NCBI RefSeq assembly: GCF_024807845.1
Contig: NZ_JANUEQ010000008.1
Coordinates: 124,001-188,000 of the forward strand
From: Klebsiella sp. BIGb0407
GTDB lineage: Bacteria; Pseudomonadota; Gammaproteobacteria; Enterobacterales; Enterobacteriaceae
Length of the DNA: 64,000 bases
Reading direction: 5' to 3'
The position numbers and the translations under genes are program-made. The number at the start of each line of letters is the position of its first letter. The stretch's first letter is position 1. Below, one piece after another: positions 51,038 through 63,046 of the stretch. The notes under the pieces were generated by a model that saw nothing but the letters and a program-made list of their open reading frames with translations, was not told the DNA's origin and searched no databases.

Positions 51038-51606
51038 CGTAACTTACTCATTATTCTTACATTAGTATTAGTGCTGTGGGCAAAAGTAACGCTAACCGGG
51101 AATGAACCGATGGCCTCGTGACTGAACGCGTAGTCGTCAACCTCACGGTTGTCGCTGGCTGAGAGGCGCAGAGTGTCGGTAGCCTGTATTTCATAAGGAG
51201 ATACAGCGCAATTATCGTGGGAATAACCTTAGAAGTTTTCTTAAAAGTTAATTCCATTTACCGGTCAGGCTGCAACCCGCAGCCCGCTAACTGCCCGAAA
51301 ATACAATACGTCTTATGCCATTGCTGCGCAGATGAATGTTCGGGCAAAACAGGTATTCCGTAAATTTCTTGTAAATCCAAGTATCAACAACGGAAAACCG
51401 CCACATTATTCCATTGCTAGCCTTATTATAGCAAGATGACTTTTTCCAATACGAGTCAGTTTGCTGCAGTTTTAACTCACTTTTTAATCAACCAGCTGGA
51501 ACAATAAATTAAAGATGAGTTAAGCTGCTTAAAACAGGGCTGATATTCAGTTAAGCACATAAAAATGAGTGGCGCTATGCGCCCGGGCTATTTAGAATCG
51601 CCGACC
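51038..51606. promoter_or_regulatory. divergent rne/rluC leader region
   Basis: About 570 bp with no gene. In E. coli the rne mRNA has a ~360-nt 5' UTR through which RNase E regulates itself. A stem CTGTAT (51184-51189)/ATACAG (51201-51206) in the minus-strand leader fits the hairpin elements of that UTR. The portion next to rluC carries its promoter. I do not mark the start sites. Confidence 0.6.
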
Positions 51607-52560
51607 ATGAAAACAGAGACTCCAACAGTAAAAATCGTTGTTATTTCAGCCGATGAAGCCGGACAACGTATCGATAACTTTTTGCGCACCCATTTAAAAG
51701 GGGTTCCGAAGAGTATGATTTACCGCATCGTGCGGAAAGGCGAAGTTCGGGTGAATAAAAAACGCATCAAGCCAGAATATAAGCTGGAAGATGGCGACCA
51801 GGTGCGAATTCCTCCAGTAAGAGTTGCAGAGCGGGAAGAAGATGCCGTCTCTCCTCATCTACAAAAAGTTGCCGCACTGGAACATGTCATTTTATATGAA
51901 GATGATCATATCCTGGTATTAAACAAACCTTCGGGTACCGCAGTACACGGTGGTAGTGGTTTAAGTTTTGGGGTTATCGAAGGGTTGAGAGCATTGCGTC
52001 CGGAAGCCCGTTTTCTGGAGCTGGTGCATCGCCTGGACCGTGATACTTCAGGTGTTTTACTGGTGGCCAAAAAACGTTCTGCCCTACGTTCTCTGCACGA
52101 GCAACTGCGTGAGAAAGGAATGCAGAAAGATTACCTGGCTCTGGTACGCGGGCAATGGCCGTCACATATTAAAAGCATTCAGGCACCGCTGCTTAAAAAT
52201 ATCCTGCAAAGCGGAGAGCGCATTGTCCGGGTTAACAGTGAAGGTAAGCCATCAGAAACGCGCTTTAAAGTGGAAGAGCGGTTTGATATAGCGACACTGG
52301 TGCGCTGTAGTCCCATTACCGGGCGTACTCACCAGATTCGCGTGCATACCCTTCATGCCGGGCATCCGATTGCTTTTGACGATCGCTACGGTGAGCGTGA
52401 GTTTGATAGTCAGCTGAGTGGTACAGGCTTACGTCGACTGTTTCTCCATGCGCTGGCATTACGTTTTACCCATCCAAATACCGGGGAAATTCTGCGTATC
52501 GAAGCCCCGATGGATGAACAACTTAAACAGTGCCTGAAAAAATTACGTAAAACCAACTGA
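51607..52560 (+). CDS. rluC: RluC, 23S rRNA pseudouridine synthase
   Basis: A 317-aa enzyme starting MKTETPTVKIVVISADEAGQ. It has an N-terminal S4 RNA-binding domain (RIDNFLRTHLKGVPKSMIYR) and the RluA-type catalytic motif HRLDRDTSGVLL with its Asp. It modifies U955, U2504 and U2580 in E. coli 23S rRNA. The open frame to 51565 is not conserved. Confidence 0.96.
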   Translation: MKTETPTVKIVVISADEAGQRIDNFLRTHLKGVPKSMIYRIVRKGEVRVNKKRIKPEYKLEDGDQVRIPPVRVAEREEDAVSPHLQKVAALEHVILYEDDHILVLNKPSGTAVHGGSGLSFGVIEGLRALRPEARFLELVHRLDRDTSGVLLVAKKRSALRSLHEQLREKGMQKDYLALVRGQWPSHIKSIQAPLLKNILQSGERIVRVNSEGKPSETRFKVEERFDIATLVRCSPITGRTHQIRVHTLHAGHPIAFDDRYGEREFDSQLSGTGLRRLFLHALALRFTHPNTGEILRIEAPMDEQLKQCLKKLRKTN

Positions 52561-52572
52561 GTTATCACCAAA

Positions 52573-52597
52573 AACGCTGCTCTTTTTGGGCAGCGTT
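52573..52597. terminator. hairpin between rluC and yceF
   Basis: AACGCTGC (52573-52580) pairs with GCAGCGTT (52590-52597) between convergent stops. On the minus side it is followed by a T-rich stretch (TTTTTGG). Confidence 0.75.
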
Positions 52598-52614
52598 GAT
52601 GTTTCCTGTCCCGG

Positions 52615-53199
52615 CTAGATCAGTAACGGGTTAACGCCCTCATTTCGTAGCATTTCGCACAAGGTAATCAGTGGGAGTCCGACCAGCGTGTTAGGATCTT
52701 TACCATTGAGTTGTTCAAACAGCGTTATCCCCAATCCTTCACTTTTAAAACTGCCTGCACACTGTAGAGGCTGCTCCTTATGAATATAGTTGCGGATCTC
52801 TTGTTCCGTTAGCTGGCGAAAATCCACGTTGAACACTTCACAGCAGGTCTGACAGGTGCCTGTGGCGCTATTAAGCAACGTCAGTCCAGTGTAGAACGTG
52901 ACGCGTTTACCACTGGCGGCGAGCAACTGTTCGACAGCCTTTTCGGTTGTGTGCGGCTTACCGACGATTTGCTCATTCAAAATACAAACCTGGTCGGAAC
53001 CAATAATCAGATGATGAGGGTAAGCGAAGGCTAATGCTTGCGCTTTAGTTCGTGCCAGACGCATCACCAGCCCAGAGGCGGTTTCATTCCGGTGCGCGGT
53101 TTCATCAATATCGGGGGCGACGGCAATAAAGGGGATCGATAATTTTTGTAACAAACTCTGACGAGCGGGAGAACTTGATGCAAGAACGATAGATTTCAT
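52615..53199 (-). CDS. yceF: YceF, Maf-type m7GTP pyrophosphatase
   Basis: A 194-aa Maf/YceF protein: [18 protein letters not shown] at the start, [17 protein letters not shown] and [15 protein letters not shown] follow. YceF hydrolyses m7GTP and is distinguished from YhdE by these residues. It is divergent from yceD. Confidence 0.95.
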   Translation of the reverse strand: MKSIVLASSSPARQSLLQKLSIPFIAVAPDIDETAHRNETASGLVMRLARTKAQALAFAYPHHLIIGSDQVCILNEQIVGKPHTTEKAVEQLLAASGKRVTFYTGLTLLNSATGTCQTCCEVFNVDFRQLTEQEIRNYIHKEQPLQCAGSFKSEGLGITLFEQLNGKDPNTLVGLPLITLCEMLRNEGVNPLLI

Positions 53200-53279
53200 A
53201 TTTTTTTTATTAAAGATAGCGAATTCGATGAAGTCATTTTAAACTGTGTCGCCGCAAAGTGTTCGAATAATTGGCGAAG

Positions 53280-53300
53280 GGCTTCCAGAGAAGCCTTTTT
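53280..53300 (+). terminator. small intrinsic terminator upstream of yceD
   Basis: GGCTTC (53280-53285) pairs with GAAGCC (53290-53295) with a 4-nt loop and five T follow. It lies directly before the yceD promoter and may insulate it from transcription arriving from the left, or belong to a short upstream RNA. Confidence 0.6.
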
Positions 53301-53302
53301 CT

Positions 53303-53331
53303 TTGACTCTATGACATTACAAAGTTAATAT
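53303..53331 (+). promoter_or_regulatory. sigma-70 promoter of yceD-rpmF
   Basis: TTGACT (53303-53308), a 17-bp spacer and TAATAT (53326-53331) make a near-consensus promoter. The -10 ends 9 bp before the yceD ATG (53341), so the transcript would have a leader of only 0-4 nt. Confidence 0.8.
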
Positions 53332-53340
53332 GCGCGCCCT

Positions 53341-53865
53341 ATGCAAAACGTAAAATTACCCCTGACGCTTGATCCGGTTCGTACCGCCCAAAAACGCCTT
53401 GATTACCAGGGTATTTATACCCCAGATCAGGTTGAGCGTATAACTGAGTCTGTTGTCAGCGTGGACAGTGATGTAGAATGTGCGATGAGATTCGAAATCG
53501 ATAACCAACGCCTTGCCGTTTTAACCGGTGATGCGAAGGTGACGGTAACTCTCGAATGTCAGCGCTGTGGAAAAACGTTTGTTCACCACGTTCACACAAC
53601 GTATTGTTTCAGTCCTGTCCGTTCTGACGAACAGGCTGAAGCACTGCCGGAAGCGTATGAACCAATTCAAGTTAATGAATTTGGTGAAATCGATCTCCGG
53701 GCATTAGTAGAAGATGAAGTTATCCTCTCTTTGCCTGTTGTTCCGGTGCATGATTCTGAACACTGTGAAGTGTCCGAGGCGGACATGGTCTTTGGTAAAC
53801 TGCCTCCAGAGGCGGAGAAACCAAATCCATTTGCCGCATTAGCCAGTTTAAAGAAAAGTAATTGA
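53341..53865 (+). CDS. yceD: YceD, 23S rRNA accumulation protein (DUF177)
   Basis: A 174-aa protein with the DUF177 signature ([32 protein letters not shown]). It is needed for 23S rRNA accumulation, and in E. coli is cotranscribed with rpmF. The start ATG at 53341 has no ribosome site because it lies at the expected 5' end of the mRNA. Confidence 0.95.
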   Translation: MQNVKLPLTLDPVRTAQKRLDYQGIYTPDQVERITESVVSVDSDVECAMRFEIDNQRLAVLTGDAKVTVTLECQRCGKTFVHHVHTTYCFSPVRSDEQAEALPEAYEPIQVNEFGEIDLRALVEDEVILSLPVVPVHDSEHCEVSEADMVFGKLPPEAEKPNPFAALASLKKSN

Positions 53866-54048
<183 letters not shown>

Positions 54049-54060
54049 TCTGGCAATATC

Positions 54061-55095
54061 TTGACACGTCTAACCCTTGCGTTAGATGCGATGGGTGGGG
54101 ACTTCGGTCCCGCCGTGACAGTGCCTGCAGCATTGCAGGCACTGGACTTCGACCCGGCGCTCGAACTTCTTCTTGTCGGACTTCCCGACGAAATAAATCC
54201 ATTACTCGCAAAAACTGATTTTGAACAGCGTTCACGTATACAAGTGGTCCCTGCTGAGTCTGTTATTGCCAGTGATGCCAGACCTTCGCAAGCGATTCGT
54301 CAGAGCCGTGGCTCTTCGATGCGTATTGCGCTGGAACTTGTGAAAGAAGGGCGTGCCAGTGCTTGTGTCAGTGCCGGGAATACCGGTGCACTGATGGGGC
54401 TTTCGAAACTCTTGCTTAAACCGATTGAAGGTATTGAGCGGCCCGCACTGATGACGTTACTGCCTCATCAGCAGCATGGAAAAACCGTGGTGCTGGACTT
54501 AGGGGCAAACGTTGACTGCAGTAGCACGATGCTGGTCCAGTTTGCCATCATGGGTTCGGTAATGGCAGAAGAGTTGCTGGAAATAGCACACCCCAGGGTC
54601 GCTTTGCTGAATATCGGCGAAGAAGAAACAAAAGGGTTACCCAGCATTCGGGACGCATCAGCACAGTTAAAGACAATGCCTGCTATCAACTACATTGGTT
54701 ATCTTGAAGCGAATGAACTGTTAGCAGGAAAAACGGACGTATTAGTTTGTGATGGTTTTGTTGGTAACGTCACATTAAAAACTATGGAAGGTGTCGTAAG
54801 AATGTTCCTCTCTTTGCTCAAATCAGAGAGTGAAGGGAAAAAAAGGTCGTGGTGGCTCATTTTATTGAAGCATTGGCTACAAAAGCGCCTCTCGAGGCGA
54901 TTTAGTCACCTCAACCCCGACCAGTATAATGGCGCCTGTCTGTTAGGATTACGCGGCACCGTAATCAAGAGCCACGGTGCGGCCAATCAGCGAGCTTTTA
55001 CTGTCGCGATTGAACAGGCAGTGCAGGCGGTGCGGCGGCAAGTCCCTGGCAGAATTGCAGCCCGCCTAGAATCTGTATTACCCAAGAGTGACTGA
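54061..55095 (+). CDS. plsX: PlsX, phosphate acyltransferase
   Basis: A 344-aa enzyme with a TTG start (TTG-ACA-CGT, reading [17 protein letters not shown]), the same rare start as in E. coli plsX. Conserved [33 protein letters not shown] and [19 protein letters not shown] are present. It converts acyl-ACP to acyl phosphate for phospholipid synthesis. Confidence 0.96.
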   Translation: MTRLTLALDAMGGDFGPAVTVPAALQALDFDPALELLLVGLPDEINPLLAKTDFEQRSRIQVVPAESVIASDARPSQAIRQSRGSSMRIALELVKEGRASACVSAGNTGALMGLSKLLLKPIEGIERPALMTLLPHQQHGKTVVLDLGANVDCSSTMLVQFAIMGSVMAEELLEIAHPRVALLNIGEEETKGLPSIRDASAQLKTMPAINYIGYLEANELLAGKTDVLVCDGFVGNVTLKTMEGVVRMFLSLLKSESEGKKRSWWLILLKHWLQKRLSRRFSHLNPDQYNGACLLGLRGTVIKSHGAANQRAFTVAIEQAVQAVRRQVPGRIAARLESVLPKSD

Positions 55096-55101
55096 ACAGA
55101 C

Positions 55102-56055
55102 ATGTATACGAAGATTATTGGTACGGGCAGCTTCCTGCCTGAACAGGTACGGACTAACGCTTGTCTGGAAAAGATGGTGGATACCTCTGACGAATGGATA
55201 GTCTCGCGGACCGGTATTCGCGAACGTCGTATCGCCGGACCGGACGAAACGGTTGCCACTATGGGCCATGCTGCTGCGACACGTGCGCTGGAAATGGCGG
55301 GTATCGACAAAGAAGAGATTGGTCTGATTATTGTCGCAACCACCTCTTCAACACATGCTTTTCCAAGTGCAGCTTGCCAGATCCAAGCGATGCTGGGAAT
55401 TAAAGGTTGTCCTGCATTTGATGTTGCTGCTGCGTGTGCAGGTTTTACCTATGCACTCAGTATTGCCGATCAGTACGTCAAATCAGGTGCGGTGAAACAC
55501 GCCCTGGTGATTGGTTCGGATGTGTTAGCCCGGACCTGTGACCCAACCGATCGCGGCACAATTATTATTTTTGGAGATGCTGCTGGTGCAGTGGTACTGG
55601 GTCAGTCCCAGGAACCTGGCATTATCTCAACGCATTTACATGCAGATGGTAGCTATGGTGAATTACTGACACTGCCGAATGCCTCACGTATCGACCCTGA
55701 GAGTCCGATTTATCTGACAATGGCAGGTAACGAGGTATTTAAAGTCGCGGTGACTGAGCTTGCTCATATCGTTGATGAAACCCTGGCGGCGAATAACCTG
55801 GATCGCGAGGCGATTGACTGGCTGGTTCCTCATCAGGCAAACCTGCGTATTATCAGCGCGACGGCGAGAAAGCTGGGGATGTCGATGGATAACGTGGTGG
55901 TCACACTGGATCGACATGGTAACACCTCTGCGGCATCAGTCCCTGCGGCACTCGATGAAGCGGTACGTGATGGCCGTATTAAAGCCGGTCAACTGGTACT
56001 GCTCGAAGCCTTCGGCGGTGGTTTTACCTGGGGTTCTGCGCTGGTTCGTTTTTGA
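55102..56055 (+). CDS. fabH: FabH, 3-oxoacyl-ACP synthase III
   Basis: A 317-aa condensing enzyme with Cys112 ([13 protein letters not shown]), His in PHQANLR and Asn in GNTSAASVP as catalytic triad. It starts fatty acid synthesis from acetyl-CoA and malonyl-ACP. It follows plsX by 6 nt. Confidence 0.98.
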   Translation: MYTKIIGTGSFLPEQVRTNACLEKMVDTSDEWIVSRTGIRERRIAGPDETVATMGHAAATRALEMAGIDKEEIGLIIVATTSSTHAFPSAACQIQAMLGIKGCPAFDVAAACAGFTYALSIADQYVKSGAVKHALVIGSDVLARTCDPTDRGTIIIFGDAAGAVVLGQSQEPGIISTHLHADGSYGELLTLPNASRIDPESPIYLTMAGNEVFKVAVTELAHIVDETLAANNLDREAIDWLVPHQANLRIISATARKLGMSMDNVVVTLDRHGNTSAASVPAALDEAVRDGRIKAGQLVLLEAFGGGFTWGSALVRF

Positions 56056-56072
56056 TTAAAGGAATTTTCACG

Positions 56073-57002
56073 ATGACTCAATTTGCAATGGTATTTCCAG
56101 GGCAGGGTTCTCAAACGGTTGGTATGCTGGCTTCTCTTGCAGCAGAAAATCCGGTTATAGAGCAAACCTTTCAGGAAGCGTCTGATGCACTCGGCTATAA
56201 CTTATGGGCTCTGACCCAGAATGGCCCGGCAGAGGAATTGAATAAAACCTGGCAGACCCAACCGGCGTTGTTAACCGCGTCAGTGGCATTATGGCGTTTG
56301 TGGCAGCAAAAGGGCGGCACTGCACCCGCTTTGCTGGCAGGACATAGCCTCGGCGAATATTCTGCACTTGTTTGTGCCGGTGTTATCGATTTCGCGGATG
56401 CAGTACGTCTGGTTGAGCTGCGTGGCAAACTGATGCAGGAAGCGGTGCCTGAAGGTACCGGCGCGATGTCCGCCATTATTGGTCTGGATGACGCTGCTAT
56501 CGCTCAGGCTTGCGAAGAGTCAGCGCAGGGTCAGGTTGTTTCTCCGGTGAACTATAACTCTCCTGGTCAGGTGGTTATTGCCGGTAATAAAGAAGCGGTA
56601 GAACGTGCGGGTGCCGCTTGTAAAGCAGCGGGCGCTAAACGTGCGCTGCCGTTACCTGTGAGCGTGCCATCGCACTGCGCGCTGATGAAACCGGCTGCCG
56701 ATAAACTGGCCGTTGCGCTGGAAAAGATTACTTTCAATGTGCCAGCCATACCGGTTGTGAATAACGTTGATGTAAAATGCGAAACCTCGCCTGAAGCGAT
56801 TCGTAGCGCGCTAGTTCGTCAGCTTTATAGCCCGGTACAGTGGACCCGTTCGGTTGAATATATTGCAGCCCAGGGCGTTGAACGCTTGCTGGAAGTAGGT
56901 CCGGGTAAAGTATTGACTGGATTGACTAAACGTATTGTTGACACTCTGACCGCTGCGGCGATTAATGAGCCCGCGTCTTTGTCAGCAGCACTTGAGCAAT
57001 AA
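56073..57002 (+). CDS. fabD: FabD, malonyl-CoA:ACP transacylase
   Basis: A 309-aa enzyme from ATG 56073 (MTQFAMVFPGQGSQTVGMLA). The active-site Ser92 is in AGHSLGEYSAL, and His is in VPSHCALMKP. It loads malonyl groups on ACP. Confidence 0.98.
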   Translation: MTQFAMVFPGQGSQTVGMLASLAAENPVIEQTFQEASDALGYNLWALTQNGPAEELNKTWQTQPALLTASVALWRLWQQKGGTAPALLAGHSLGEYSALVCAGVIDFADAVRLVELRGKLMQEAVPEGTGAMSAIIGLDDAAIAQACEESAQGQVVSPVNYNSPGQVVIAGNKEAVERAGAACKAAGAKRALPLPVSVPSHCALMKPAADKLAVALEKITFNVPAIPVVNNVDVKCETSPEAIRSALVRQLYSPVQWTRSVEYIAAQGVERLLEVGPGKVLTGLTKRIVDTLTAAAINEPASLSAALEQ

Positions 57003-57015
57003 CACGAGGAATACC

Positions 57016-57750
57016 ATGAGTTTTGAAGGAAAAGTTGCGCTAGTTACGGGTGCAAGCCGCGGTATTGGCCGTGCAATCGCCGAAACACTGGTTGCACGCG
57101 GTGCAAAAGTTATCGGTACAGCGACCAGCGAAAGCGGTGCACAAGCGATCAGCGACTACTTAGGCGCTAATGGTAAAGGCCTTATGCTGAATGTTGTCGA
57201 CCCGGCTTCTATCGACGCGGTGCTGGAAAACATTCGTAAAGAATTTGGTGAAGTTGACATTTTGGTGAATAATGCCGGAATCACTCGCGATAACCTCCTG
57301 ATGCGTATGAAAGACGATGAGTGGAACGATATCCTCGAAACCAACTTATCATCAGTTTTCAGACTCTCAAAAGCGGTACTGCGAGCTATGATGAAAAAGC
57401 GTCATGGTCGCATTATCACTATCGGTTCTGTGGTCGGTACCATGGGAAATGCAGGTCAGGCTAACTACGCTGCGGCGAAAGCAGGTCTGATCGGCTTCAG
57501 TAAATCGCTGGCACGTGAAGTTGCGTCACGCGGTATTACAGTGAATGTCGTTGCTCCGGGCTTTATTGAGACGGACATGACAGGTGCGCTTTCTGATGAA
57601 CAGCGTACAGGTATTCTGGCGCAGGTTCCTGCGGGCCGTTTAGGCGACCCAAAAGAAATCGCCAGCGCTGTTGCATTTTTAGCCTCTGACGAGGCCGGGT
57701 ACATCTCTGGTGAGACCCTGCACGTCAATGGTGGAATGTACATGGTTTAA
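57016..57750 (+). CDS. fabG: FabG, 3-oxoacyl-ACP reductase
   Basis: A 244-aa short-chain dehydrogenase with the NADPH motif TGASRGIGRAIAE and the catalytic Ser-Tyr-Lys (SVVGTMGNAGQANYAAAKAG, Ser138, Tyr151, Lys155). It reduces 3-oxoacyl-ACP. It starts at the ATG after GAGGAATACC; the frame upstream overlaps fabD. Confidence 0.98.
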   Translation: MSFEGKVALVTGASRGIGRAIAETLVARGAKVIGTATSESGAQAISDYLGANGKGLMLNVVDPASIDAVLENIRKEFGEVDILVNNAGITRDNLLMRMKDDEWNDILETNLSSVFRLSKAVLRAMMKKRHGRIITIGSVVGTMGNAGQANYAAAKAGLIGFSKSLAREVASRGITVNVVAPGFIETDMTGALSDEQRTGILAQVPAGRLGDPKEIASAVAFLASDEAGYISGETLHVNGGMYMV

Positions 57751-57904
57751 CCATGATGAAAAATATTTGCGTTATTTGGGCGAATAGCCGCAAAATAGCG
57801 TAAAATCATGGTGTAATTAGCCTAGATTTAGTTGCATCTTTTTCAGCATTTTATACACTACGAAAACCATCGCGTAAGCGAGTTTTGATAGGAAATTTAA
57901 GAGT

Positions 57905-58141
57905 ATGAGCACTATCGAAGAACGTGTTAAGAAAATCATTGGTGAGCAGCTGGGCGTTAAGCAGGAAGAAGTTATCAACTCCGCTTCTTTCGTTGAGGAC
58001 TTGGGCGCTGATTCTCTTGACACCGTTGAGCTGGTAATGGCTCTGGAAGAAGAGTTTGATACTGAGATTCCGGACGAAGAAGCTGAGAAAATCACTACCG
58101 TTCAGGCTGCCATTGATTACATCAACGGTCACCAGGCGTAA
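57905..58141 (+). CDS. acpP: acyl carrier protein
   Basis: A 78-aa acidic carrier protein with Ser37 in [20 protein letters not shown], the phosphopantetheine site. The 154-bp space after fabG holds a strongly conserved leader and a TATACA -10-like hexamer at 57852-57857, so acpP has its own promoter in addition to read-through. Confidence 0.99.
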   Translation: MSTIEERVKKIIGEQLGVKQEEVINSASFVEDLGADSLDTVELVMALEEEFDTEIPDEEAEKITTVQAAIDYINGHQA

Positions 58142-58153
58142 GTGAGCATCTCC

Positions 58154-58173
58154 AGGCGGTCATTCGACCGCCT
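58154..58173 (+). terminator. terminator after acpP
   Basis: AGGCGGTC (58154-58161) pairs with GACCGCCT (58166-58173) and is followed by GTGTTTTATC. It is probably partial, since fabF follows on the same strand. Confidence 0.75.
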
Positions 58174-58202
58174 GTGTTTTATCTGAATTGTCCCACTAGT
58201 AA

Positions 58203-59468
<1,266 letters not shown>

Positions 59469-59483
59469 GCCGTAATAATAGTA

Positions 59484-59501
59484 GAGCCTGTTTACAGGCT
59501 C
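59484..59501. terminator. hairpin between fabF and pabC
   Basis: GAGCCTG (59484-59490) pairs with CAGGCTC (59495-59501). The following tract is not T-rich. Possibly the 3' end of the fab mRNA. Confidence 0.5.
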
Positions 59502-59567
59502 CGCTATTCCAGAGCTTCCCTTCTTTATCCCACCGGTATTATCCTATTCCATACTGAGGGTTCTTGT

Positions 59568-60368
59568 ATGCATCTCATCAATGGTCAGTGGCAAAGTGAT
59601 ATTAGCGCCAGCGATCGTGCGATTCAGTTTGGTGACGGGTGTTTTACTACTGCGCGTATCTCCTCGGGAATGGTTTGTCATCAGCAAGATCATCTGCGCC
59701 GCTTACAGCAGGCTTGCGAAGTGCTGATGATAACGGAAGTTGACTGGCAGACGCTGGCACACGAGATGCGAATGCTGGCCAGTGAGAACCCTGACGCGGT
59801 ACTCAAGGTGATTATCTCTCGCGGCAGCGGTGGGCGAGGGTACAGTGCCAGTCACTGTGAAAGCCCTGTACGTATACTCTCCGTATTCCCGCATCCCACT
59901 TTCTATCAAAGCTTGCGTGAAAAGGGTATTAAGCTCGCGCTGAGCCCTGTTCGTCTGGGACAGAATCCCGCGCTTGCGGGAATTAAACACCTTAATCGTC
60001 TTGAACAGGTCCTGATCCGTACACACCTTGAGCGGACTGACGCTGAGGAAGCGCTGGTTCTTGACAGTGAAGGACGGCTGGTAGAATGTTGTGCGGCTAA
60101 TTTATTCTGGCGTAAGGGAGAGCAGGTATTTACCCCTTATGTGAATAAGTCAGGCGTCAATGGTACGATGCGGCAGCGTATTATGGCCTGCCTGGAAAAT
60201 AGCCGATGGCATTGTAGCCAAGTCAGTGAGCCGCTGGAAACACTCGCTGATGCCGATGAAGTTATCATCTGTAATGCTCTGATGCCGGTTATTCCGGTCA
60301 GACAGGCTGAAAACTGGCATTATCCGACCGGCGCGTTGTATCATTTTTTAGATCCACTATGTGAGTAA
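59568..60368 (+). CDS. pabC: PabC, aminodeoxychorismate lyase
   Basis: A 266-aa PLP-dependent class IV enzyme: AIQFGDGCFTTARI near the start and the PLP Lys in LAGIKHLNRLEQVL. It makes p-aminobenzoate for folate. It begins the pabC-mltG-tmk-holB-ycfH run. Confidence 0.96.
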   Translation: MHLINGQWQSDISASDRAIQFGDGCFTTARISSGMVCHQQDHLRRLQQACEVLMITEVDWQTLAHEMRMLASENPDAVLKVIISRGSGGRGYSASHCESPVRILSVFPHPTFYQSLREKGIKLALSPVRLGQNPALAGIKHLNRLEQVLIRTHLERTDAEEALVLDSEGRLVECCAANLFWRKGEQVFTPYVNKSGVNGTMRQRIMACLENSRWHCSQVSEPLETLADADEVIICNALMPVIPVRQAENWHYPTGALYHFLDPLCE

Positions 60369-60378
60369 CTGATTACCG

Positions 60379-61401
60379 ATGAAAAAATTCTTACTGCTCC
60401 TTTTGTTCATCCTGGTTGTGCTGGCAATCGCCGCAGGCGTAGGCATGATGAAAGTACGTCAACTGGCGAATAGCCCAATTGATATCCAGCAAGACACCTT
60501 TTTCACCCTTAAAGCAGGCACCGGAAGGCTGGCGCTGGGAAATCAACTTTATGAAGAGAAGCTGATTACTCGCCCGCGTGTCTTTCAGTGGCTACTGCGT
60601 GTGGAACCTGAGCTAGCTCAATTTAAAGCGGGTACCTATCGTCTGTCACCCGGAATGACGGTCACTGAGATGATGCAATTGCTGGCTAGCGGCAAAGAAG
60701 CCCAGCTGCCCGTGCGTTTTATTGAAGGGATGCGATTAAGCGATTTACTCAAACAATTGCGTGCCGCACCGTTTATTCAGCATACGCTTGCCGATGATAA
60801 TTATTCTACAGTCGCGAAAGCGCTGGGTATCGATGACCCGAATCAGATTGAGGGTTGGTTTTATCCTGATACCTGGATGTATACCGCCAATACCACAGAT
60901 GTGGCGTTACTGAAGCGTGCCCATGAAAAAATGGTGAAAACAGTCGCTGAGACCTGGAAAGGGCGGGCCAAAGACCTTCCCTACCAGACTGAGAATGAGC
61001 TGGTAACCATGGCCTCTATCATCGAGAAAGAAACCGCTCTGGCTGAAGAGCGGGAAAATGTGGCATCGGTGTTTATGAACCGCTTACGCACCGGCATGCG
61101 CCTGCAAACAGACCCTACCGTTATCTATGGTCTCGGTGATGATTATAATGGCCGACTGACGCGTAAACACCTCGATACCCCAACGCCTTATAATACTTAT
61201 GTTATCAGCGGCATGCCGCCAGGCCCGATTGCGCTACCGAGCAAAGCCTCCTTACAGGCCGCCGCGCATCCTGGTGAGTCCCCTTATTACTATTTTGTCG
61301 CAGATGGTAAGGGGGGGCACACCTTCAGTACCAATCTGGCTAACCATAACAAGGCCGTTCAGGTGTATATCAAATCGCTCAAGGAAAAAAATGGACAGTA
61401 A
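60379..61401 (+). CDS. mltG: MltG, endolytic murein transglycosylase
   Basis: A 340-aa single-pass inner-membrane protein ([20 protein letters not shown]) with the YceG catalytic domain; the catalytic Glu is in [14 protein letters not shown]. It cuts nascent glycan strands and helps set their length. The stop overlaps tmk by 11 nt. Confidence 0.96.
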   Translation: MKKFLLLLLFILVVLAIAAGVGMMKVRQLANSPIDIQQDTFFTLKAGTGRLALGNQLYEEKLITRPRVFQWLLRVEPELAQFKAGTYRLSPGMTVTEMMQLLASGKEAQLPVRFIEGMRLSDLLKQLRAAPFIQHTLADDNYSTVAKALGIDDPNQIEGWFYPDTWMYTANTTDVALLKRAHEKMVKTVAETWKGRAKDLPYQTENELVTMASIIEKETALAEERENVASVFMNRLRTGMRLQTDPTVIYGLGDDYNGRLTRKHLDTPTPYNTYVISGMPPGPIALPSKASLQAAAHPGESPYYYFVADGKGGHTFSTNLANHNKAVQVYIKSLKEKNGQ

Positions 61402-62029
61402 ATTTATCGTTATCGAAGGTCTGGAAGGCGCCGGTAAAACTAACGCACATAATGTGGTGGTGGCGACCTTAAAAGACTTAGGGATTAACTGTCTGACTTT
61501 CACTCGAGAACCCGGCGGTACGCCCCTGGCAGAACGTCTGCGTGAGCTGACCCTGAATAATCGCGGTATCGGTGATGAAAAAGTCACCGATAAAGCGGAG
61601 TTGCTGATGTTTTATGCAGCTAGAGTCCAGCTAGTCGAAACGGTGATTAAACCGGCCCTTGCCAGCGGGCAGTGGGTTATCGGTGACAGACACGATCTCT
61701 CAACCCAGGCCTACCAGGGCGGTGGTCGGGGAATCGATCAGAACTTGCTGATGGCATTGCGAAACACCGTGCTGGGTGATTTTTATCCTGATCTGACGCT
61801 GTATCTGGATGTGACACCTGAAGTTGGCCTGGGCCGTGCCCGTGCGCGCGGGGAGCTCGACAGAATAGAAAAAGAGTCACTCGATTTCTTTAACCGTACA
61901 AGGCAGCGTTATCTTGAACTGGCGGAAGCTGACAACCATATTCAGGTTATCGATGCGACCGGTTCGCTGGACGAAGTTTCAGAAAAAATTCGCCAGACCC
62001 TGATTAACTGGTATCAGGAGCAAGCCTGA
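61391..62029 (+). CDS. tmk: Tmk, dTMP kinase
   Basis: A 212-aa kinase with Walker A GLEGAGKT near residue 10, followed by Asn where E. coli has Thr. [28 protein letters not shown] and the E. coli-type LID ([12 protein letters not shown]) are present. It makes dTDP. The ATG lies inside the mltG end and the stop overlaps holB (TGATG). Confidence 0.97.
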   Translation: MDSKFIVIEGLEGAGKTNAHNVVVATLKDLGINCLTFTREPGGTPLAERLRELTLNNRGIGDEKVTDKAELLMFYAARVQLVETVIKPALASGQWVIGDRHDLSTQAYQGGGRGIDQNLLMALRNTVLGDFYPDLTLYLDVTPEVGLGRARARGELDRIEKESLDFFNRTRQRYLELAEADNHIQVIDATGSLDEVSEKIRQTLINWYQEQA

Positions 62030-63036
62030 TGAAATGGTATCCGTGGTTACGTGCGCCTTTTGAGCAGCTAATCAGCCAGTATCAGGCAGGCCGCGGACAC
62101 CATGCTCTACTGGTTCATGCCTTGCCTGAGATGGGTGATGATGCGCTCATTTATGCTATTTGTCGCTGGCTGATGTGCCAGCACCCTCAAGGTAATAAAA
62201 GCTGCGGCGAGTGTCACAGTTGCCAGCTGATGCAAGCTGAAACGCATCCTGATAGCTATAACATCCTGCTGGAGAAAGGCAAATCAACAATAGGTGTTGA
62301 TGTTATTCGTGAGATAACGGAAAAGCTTTACAGCCATTCACAGCAGGGTGGCAATAAAGTGATACGTATTGCTCAGGCAGATAAACTGACAGAAGCGGCG
62401 GCAAACGCCTTACTGAAAACGCTGGAAGAGCCACCGGTAAAAACTTGGTTCTTTTTGAGCTGCCGGGAGCCCGCACATCTTCCTGCTACATTACGTAGTC
62501 GTTGCCTCTCCTGGCATCTTGCTCCGCCTGTTGAGTCTTTTTCTCGCGCATGGCTTGCCCGGGAAACGCAGCAACCAGCGGACTCATTAACCGCTGCATT
62601 ACGCCTGAGCGGCGGGTCTCCGCCAGCCGCGCTACATTTGCTGGAACCCACGTTGTGGAAACAGCGTGAAAAAATGAGCGACAGCCTGAGTACTGCGTGC
62701 GACTCCGGCGATATGCTGGCGTTACTGTCTGAATTTAACCATGACGATGCTATACGAACCTTGGACTGGCTCTGTTCCCTGTTGCTGGATGCGATAAAGT
62801 ATCGGCAAGGTGCGACGGACTGGTTAACGAATAATGATCACCTGCCGCTGGTTATCAAACTGACACAACAAGGATCGCCCGCCTTACTCCACAGTCTGTT
62901 ACATACCTGGTTCAAGTGCCGGGAGACATTACTGAATGTAGTGGGCGTAAATCGTGAGCTTATCCTGACAGAAACATTGCTGACATGGGAACGCCTGATG
63001 CAACCCGGTTCGATGATTCCTTCACATCCTATTTAA
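62029..63036 (+). CDS. holB: HolB, DNA polymerase III delta' subunit
   Basis: A 335-aa clamp-loader subunit. The zinc module uses a Cys near residue 49 and CGECHSCQL. EAAANALLKTLEEPP and LRSRCLSWHL (SRC motif region) are typical of delta'. It is part of the replicative clamp loader. Confidence 0.96.
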   Translation: MKWYPWLRAPFEQLISQYQAGRGHHALLVHALPEMGDDALIYAICRWLMCQHPQGNKSCGECHSCQLMQAETHPDSYNILLEKGKSTIGVDVIREITEKLYSHSQQGGNKVIRIAQADKLTEAAANALLKTLEEPPVKTWFFLSCREPAHLPATLRSRCLSWHLAPPVESFSRAWLARETQQPADSLTAALRLSGGSPPAALHLLEPTLWKQREKMSDSLSTACDSGDMLALLSEFNHDDAIRTLDWLCSLLLDAIKYRQGATDWLTNNDHLPLVIKLTQQGSPALLHSLLHTWFKCRETLLNVVGVNRELILTETLLTWERLMQPGSMIPSHPI

Positions 63037-63046
63037 GAGTAACACT

